A stretch of 64,000 bases of DNA from assembly GCA_963513935.1 (NCBI GenBank), contig OY740777.1:15921092-15985091 (forward strand), read 5' to 3'. Positions within the stretch are counted from its first letter, which is position 1; each line of letters begins with the position of its first letter. Source of the DNA: Aphrophora alni. Lineage: Eukaryota > Arthropoda > Insecta > Hemiptera > Aphrophoridae. Shown here one piece after another: positions 58,771-64,000 of this stretch. Both the position numbers and the translations under genes were made by a program. The notes below the pieces were generated by a model that saw nothing but the letters and a program-made list of their open reading frames with translations, did not search any database and was not told the origin of the DNA.

Positions 58771-60384
58771 ACGTCGCGACTCTAGGAAAACTTATTTAAT
58801 AGGTTGAATAAAATCTGAACTTCTGAGAACCAACAAAACAATACACATTCAATTATTTTAATGTAATAGTCACTTTCTTCTGTCGACTGTACAGGTAGCT
58901 TCTATTTAGAATGTAAAAATTCACACTTATATTAGATACGTCAAGTCTTAAAGCAAATAGTTTTGCACATGTAAAATATATTTATGCAGAAATTGTAACA
59001 AATCATCTTGAACAAGCAATTCTTGTATATTTGTAAATTTTACCTTGAAAACAAGAAATAGATTTTGTTGAAATGATCAGGGTTCATGGTTGATTTTTAT
59101 TAACAACTACTGAACGTTTTAGTTTGGTTGCTATTTTAATTGTGTGTAAGAGAGTTTGTGCAATGTTATTGTACCATTTAATTACTTAGTATTACAATCT
59201 TTATAAGCATGACAAAATGTCACCAGGGAATGATCAGTCTTCTAACTACATGTGTTTATATGACACAAGAGAGAGAGAGAGATACGAAGAATCCATTTAC
59301 TTGATGGGTTTTTCCAATGTACATTATTTACATTAGGTAACTAATGCTAAATTTTTCAAACACACGTGACTCAGCAGAAGGAAGCAATTTGCAATTAACG
59401 TAATACCTCCAGTCTTATTAATAGGTTATAGCCTCCATTTACAAATTCTTTTAGTCTAGACAACATTACTGTCTGGACATTAAGAATGTCATTAATAAAT
59501 CTCAAATGTCAGTGACAGTTTCAAAAACAGATGAGGTCTTCACATACTCCAGTTTACTTTTCTTGGGTTTACGTTGTTAGATACAGCATTTGGAAAGCAA
59601 ATAGCAGTTTTTATTGCTTACAAGTATGTAATATAAGGAAAGTTATGTGATTGGTAAAAAAAAAAAAACTAACGTCGAAGTTTTCTACTTCGAGTCCAAA
59701 AAATTGGGTTTGAAAATGATGTCTGTCATTTGTCATTTTAGAGCCAAAACAAATGGACTGGTTTTAATAAAATTTAGTGTTTTGGCTATATATCAGGACT
59801 TTTTTCAATTTTTCATTAATTTGGGTGAACAACCTCTCTTTTGAAAGTTTAGTGTGTGATATTATCTATACTTCTACTGGAGATCTAAGTGATTAAATTT
59901 CAGCCATATTAAAGTAGAATAATTTAGATTTTTTAAATTTTTAAATCAGTTTTTATTAACAGAAGCCATATTGGCATTATTTCTACACTGGTTTGATAGA
60001 ACTGTCCAATAGCTTTAAATACGAGGCTTCAATTAGTTTTTGTTTATGTAAATTCCCCCCCCCCCCAGTGATTTATCTTTGTTTCGTCCCAGTTATATTT
60101 ATGATTTTCAGACCAAATATGTTTGACTATTTTCGATTTATCTGTTAGGCCTAACCGTGTGTCCTTTTTATAATCACTAATTTTCGTATTGACAGTATAT
60201 CAATATATTGCCTGTTAAATTCACATTTAATACTATAAATACAGGTTTTTAGTGTCCTGAGTGCCATTTTAAAGTTTGGTTTTGACAGTACATTACCTAG
60301 TGTTTTTATTATTAAAAGCTGTATATTTTCTAATAATGGGAGTTGATTTATATTCTTGAAATGTTTTGTATTACTTTTCATTTT

Positions 60385-60678
60385 TATGACACAAGAATAA
60401 GGAAAGACTTTAAAATATGATCAGCATAGATTCTCTACTCGGGCTGGTAATAGATTTCCAATGTTTATAAAAGATGTAGACGGTTTAAAAACATTTGTTC
60501 TTGCAGAAGATTGTGTTTTTGGTGGGTTAGTTTTGTTCATGAACCCTACGGATAAGGGGAAATGCCCTCACTGTGTAAAATAAATATTGCTTTGTTATTG
60601 TTATTATATTACTTATATTTTATGTCTAATTGGTATTATTTATTGTTTTTCAATTGGAATTTATGTTTGTATATGTTT

Positions 60679-60680
<2 letters not shown>
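60385..60680 (+). pseudogene. LINE reverse-transcriptase tail and 3' UTR, copy 2
   Basis: Diverged copy of 48050-48350: 'gactttaaaatatgatcagcat', 'ttgtgtttttggtgggttag', 'gataaggggaaatgccct' and 'ttatgtctaattggtattatt'. It is followed by a TA microsatellite (60682-60732). Confidence 0.65.

Positions 60681-60681
<1 letters not shown>

Positions 60682-60732
<51 letters not shown>
60682..60732. repeat. (TA)n microsatellite
   Basis: About 50 bp of TA at the end of the LINE 3' UTR and just inside the inverted-repeat arm. Confidence 0.9.
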
Positions 60733-60734
<2 letters not shown>

Positions 60735-60767
60735 AGTATTTTAATGTTAATTACATTTACAAAGTAA

Positions 60768-61314
60768 ATCCTTTCCCTACACGAACAGAGCAAAAGATTC
60801 TTATTTCAAATATTTATAAAGCATTTACATCAGCCTTCTTGAGTGTCCATGTCTCTGTGTCACAAGTGACAGTCTGATTAATGTATTTGTGCATATATGT
60901 TCAGAAAAAAAAAAGACAATAGGTTCTTTGACACTTTAAGAATGTTGTTGAGTTGATTTTCACCTCCATTCGCACATGTCGTAGCCACGCCATCTTGCAG
61001 CTGTTCATGTTTAAATCAACATTTGTTTATTTCTTAGTAAGTTGGAATATTGCCTATTAATAATCTACTCACTTCACTTAAGACAGCAACTAATGAAAGA
61101 AATTTCATAATTGATTGAAATAAAGTTTTTTTAAATGGTTATAGCTCATATTTATGGCAATTACTCCTGAAATATAGTATTATTTTTATTTAAATTTGGA
61201 ACATTGTTTTAAGATGTTAACTTTAATATTGTTCCAAAATAGAAGTCGCGCTCCTCCCTTAAACTTTTGGCAAGCACAAGAAATTAATATAACTACACAT
61301 CGATAACCTCATTA
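60768..61314 (-). repeat. Right arm of the 540-bp intronic inverted repeat
   Basis: Inverse of 56691-57230. The outer ends agree at 'taatgaggttatcgatgtg' and the inner ends at 'gggaaaggat', beyond which the flanks differ. Confidence 0.85.
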
Positions 61315-62029
61315 ATTATAATTTTAGGAGGCTTCTATTAATGTTTTGACACTTGTTATACAACAGATTTTGTCAACAGGAAAAGATAATAAATGAAGTG
61401 AAAATACAAGCTGCTTACTTACTTCCTGATATGTGTGTCCAACTTCTGACAATGTCACTATGTATCCAATACAATTAAGCAGAATTGGATTTAGCTTTGT
61501 AGTTCTTTTTGCTGTTTCTTGCATAGTAGATGATTGCTACTTAAAGCACATTCCAGAATTATATGTTGTAGGTTTTCAACTATCTGTAGAGGTATTAGAG
61601 TGTAACTTATGAGCCTTACATGAAAACAAGAAATAAACGTTTTCACATCTGTACAAACGATTGTTTATCTTGTCATTGTGTTATTTTAATATTTGAAATA
61701 GTCAACTGTATGAGCTACACTTGTTGAAACTTCGTTCATTTAGTATTTGAAATAGTGTTTTCTCAGTTGTATTATAATTCCATTTGTTAATCTATTCTCT
61801 GCCTAATTCACCGCTTGCTTCCTTATAACACTAGCAAAGTGTTACCCTTATAACTAGTTTGGGTTTAAACTGAAAGGCTACTTTTACCAAATTGTCAGCC
61901 CCTTCATGTCATAGTGTCCAGGGATCAATTTGAAGTATACAATTTTTCCTTCACCCAAATCCCATAGGAATTTGCGGATGACTTGTGTGTACTGGTGATA
62001 GAAGGAGGACAGTTTGAAAATGATATTGT

Positions 62030-62032
<3 letters not shown>

Positions 62033-62094
<62 letters not shown>
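62033..62094. repeat. (GA)n microsatellite
   Basis: About 62 bp of GA. Two overlapping Ser/Leu-rich open frames here are artefacts. Confidence 0.95.
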
Positions 62095-62102
<8 letters not shown>

Positions 62103-62587
62103 TCCATTGAAATGCATACCCAATTCTGAACTCAGCACAATGTTGAAGTGCAGAAAGTATGGGACATGAGTTCTGCTTCTGTGCTTGACTCTCCAGATGA
62201 AGAAACATAACTCATATTCCTTTTGTAGAATGTAGACGACTGAAATGACTGATTATCATTATCTGGCAGATTGAGTGAGCTGTCTGTGTATACATGTAAT
62301 AAGTTCTGATGCGTAGTCTTCATGTAGTGGATTGTCCTGTTTAGTTAAATACCCAACTAGTTCTGTATCCACCATAGGAATTGTCTTCAACCACGGTGGA
62401 TGGGAAGAATAATAGATTAGGTGTAGGAGAACGTCTGGAAATACCATTGTTTTGAAATTGCAATATTTAAAAATGGAACTCATTTTCAAAACTGGTTTTT
62501 TAAGTAATTATGTATTATGTTATAAATATAACAAAACTTTAAACTCACAAACTTACCTTTTTGTAATTTTTATATTTGTTTTGACAG

Positions 62588-62887
62588 TCCTAATGAAGAT
62601 TTCTACGTGTGGGATCAATTCGAACAATCACCTCCAATGTCAACTTATCTTGTTGCTTTCATTATCACTGACTATGTGAATATAACAGATACAAAAACCA
62701 ACAGCAATATATGGGCACCTGCAGAGAAAGTTCATGCAGCAAAGTATACATTGGATGTTGGAGTTAATGCTCTGCGGACATGTCAAAAATATTTTGATGT
62801 AGCATATGATTTTCCAAAATTGGATCACGTGCCTGTACCATCACAAGTGTTTTCTGCTATGGAGAATTGGGGCGTAATAACTTACCT
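62588..62887 (+). CDS. M1 aminopeptidase exon 3 (MEN exopeptidase motif)
   Basis: The 300-nt exon lies between an acceptor ending tgacag and a gtaagt donor at 62888. It completes the split GA|T codon and then encodes the M1 segment with YVWDQFEQSPPMSTYLVAF (family pattern 'WD.F..S.PMSTYLVAF') and the start of the catalytic domain. Near its end is SAMENWGVITYL, the exopeptidase motif that binds the substrate N-terminus. The usual first residue is Gly (GAMEN); here it is Ser, and the usual 'TYRE' after it reads TYLM. The exon ends in CT and is completed by exon 4. The segment is intact and clearly coding. The GAMEN change may shift substrate preference, but the sequence alone cannot show that. 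Confidence 0.92.
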
Positions 62888-63053
62888 GTAAGTATTATTG
62901 TTTATAGTATTAAGTACAAAATTTGTTTATTTTGGAATTGTTCTACATTACAAAACCATTGCGCAACCTTTTTTACTCACTCACCTCTAAAACCAACCAA
63001 AACCTGTTGTTATTTTGTGCCTCGTAACATTTTGGTTATATTTTTCTGCACAG

Positions 63054-63237
63054 AATGGAAGTATTTTTCTGGGAAGAAGGCATTTCAACATCAGAAGACA
63101 AGTTGTGGCACACTGCTGTTATAATGCATGAAGTTTCCCACCAATGGTTTGGCAATCTGGTTACTCTTAAATGGTGGAGTTTTACTTGGCTCAATGAAGG
63201 ATTTGCGTCTTTCCTTAATAACATGCTTGTTGATCAA
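63054..63237 (+). CDS. M1 aminopeptidase exon 4 (zinc site); gene continues beyond window
   Basis: The 184-nt exon follows a ttctgcacag acceptor and ends in phase 0 before gtaagc at 63238. It encodes the gluzincin signature: HEVSH (zinc ligands His, His and catalytic Glu) followed after exactly 18 residues by the third ligand Glu in WLNEGFAS. Flanking residues QWFGNLVT and KWW match M1 peptidases, so the active site looks functional. The next stretch reads SFT where relatives usually have an Asp-containing 'NDL/TDL', a divergent detail. The catalytic Tyr and the C-terminal ERAP1-like domain should lie in later exons outside the window. Intron 3 (62888-63053) is only 166 bp, against 24.2 and 13.8 kb for introns 1 and 2. 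Confidence 0.93.
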
Positions 63238-64000
63238 GTAAGCTTTTAGTTATCTAGTAAAAAGATGTTATAGTTGAACAATTAATCAAATTTTTATTTT
63301 ATTTAATAACCACAGACCTTGTAATTATGTAGCAGACAGCTATAAAATATTTTTTGAAAATAATATCGATTGAATCACTTGGCAATAAAAAAAAAAAATT
63401 CTACAACCTTTCAAAAGAAACAAAAATACAAACCTTCTCTACTTGATAAATAAAAAGGTTGTAATAAAAAACAGAATTCTTAATTCTTAATTGTAACTTA
63501 GTCTTAAATCATAAATTTATATAACTGCAAAAATAAACAAAAATAATTGTTCACCATTGGTACAAATTAAGTTCATTCTCATAAAATAAGAGAGAGTTCA
63601 ATATTGAATTTATGATTGGCAAACAATGATTATCTTTAGGAGTGGTATCAATCTATAAACAGAATACTGATAAGGCACACAATAATGTCTTAATATAGGT
63701 GGAAATTATAGAGAAATTAGTTTAACAAATGGCCTAACTCTTAACAATTAAATTGTTTAATAAAAGATTATCGTTATTTCTTAATAACGTAATAGGTACT
63801 TACTTATATGTATGTTTATTGATACAGTGGAATCTTGATAACTCAATTCTCAAAGTAATTACTAACATTTCGTGGTATCAAATAATTTGAGATAACGAGG
63901 TTTGAATTATAGCGAGCAAAAATCACTGACTTCGAGTTATAGAAGACTGACTATTCACTTCAGCAACCTATTCTGATTAAATTTTCATTCCTATAATCCT
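63238..64000 (+). other. Aminopeptidase intron 4 (5' part), with a pogo-like end at 63824
   Basis: Starts at the gtaagc donor and runs off the window. At 63824 a TA is followed by CAGTGGAATCTTGATAACTC, resembling pogo/Tigger-type ends. The other end would lie outside. Nothing else is recognised. Confidence 0.55.

Larger units (their letters stand above)
48778..62587 (+). other. Aminopeptidase intron 2 (~13.8 kb)
   Basis: Bounded by gtaggt and tgacag. It is filled with LINE, DNA-transposon and dispersed-repeat fragments listed separately. Stretches with nothing recognised are 48900-50040, 51000-52020, 55500-55760, 58800-60380 and 61320-62030. Coding continuity between exons 2 and 3 argues against a hidden coding exon. 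Confidence 0.85.

Overview
The window is animal nuclear DNA, most likely from an insect. It is AT-rich and full of interspersed repeats. It holds two arrays of TTAGG/CCTAA, the insect-type telomere repeat, and spliced exons with GT-AG introns. It has no bacterial-style operons, no CRISPR array, and no rRNA or tRNA gene that I could support. The species cannot be fixed from the sequence.

The one convincing host gene is on the + strand: the 5' half of an M1-family zinc aminopeptidase (aminopeptidase-N-like). Four exons join in frame: 24007-24455 (signal peptide and start of the N-terminal domain), 48619-48777, 62588-62887 (MEN exopeptidase motif) and 63054-63237 (HExxH-18-E zinc site). Introns 1 and 2 are about 24.2 kb and 13.8 kb, and intron 3 is 166 bp. 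The rest of the gene lies beyond the right edge.

The 23.5 kb upstream and both long introns are made mostly of mobile-element remains. Positions 1-3.1 kb hold two Merlin DNA transposon derivatives with 8-bp target duplications, a foldback element and a hAT-type MITE. Positions 7-12.6 kb hold microsatellites, a telomere-like array, a 125-bp satellite and foldback elements. Positions 14-19 kb hold a palindrome, a 488-bp tandem duplication and a minisatellite with a repeated RFX X-box-like site. Positions 19.3-23.5 kb are a TIR element invaded by a 2.55-kb transposon-like element with a decayed multi-copy protein gene.

Intron 1 carries large palindromes, one of them a Penelope-like retroelement pair with a GIY-YIG-type tail. 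It also holds a second telomere-like array, a long-TIR MITE, a LINE copy split by a hAT insertion, and several other LINE fragments. Intron 2 carries LINE and RTE remnants, a Tigger-like MITE, a mariner relative, and a 540-bp inverted repeat whose arms lie 3.5 kb apart.

Three dispersed families (called A, B and C here) recur 5-10 times each. A hairpin core reading CTGANGA...GAAAC recurs in four palindromes and two solo sites; it is the most interesting unexplained pattern in the window.
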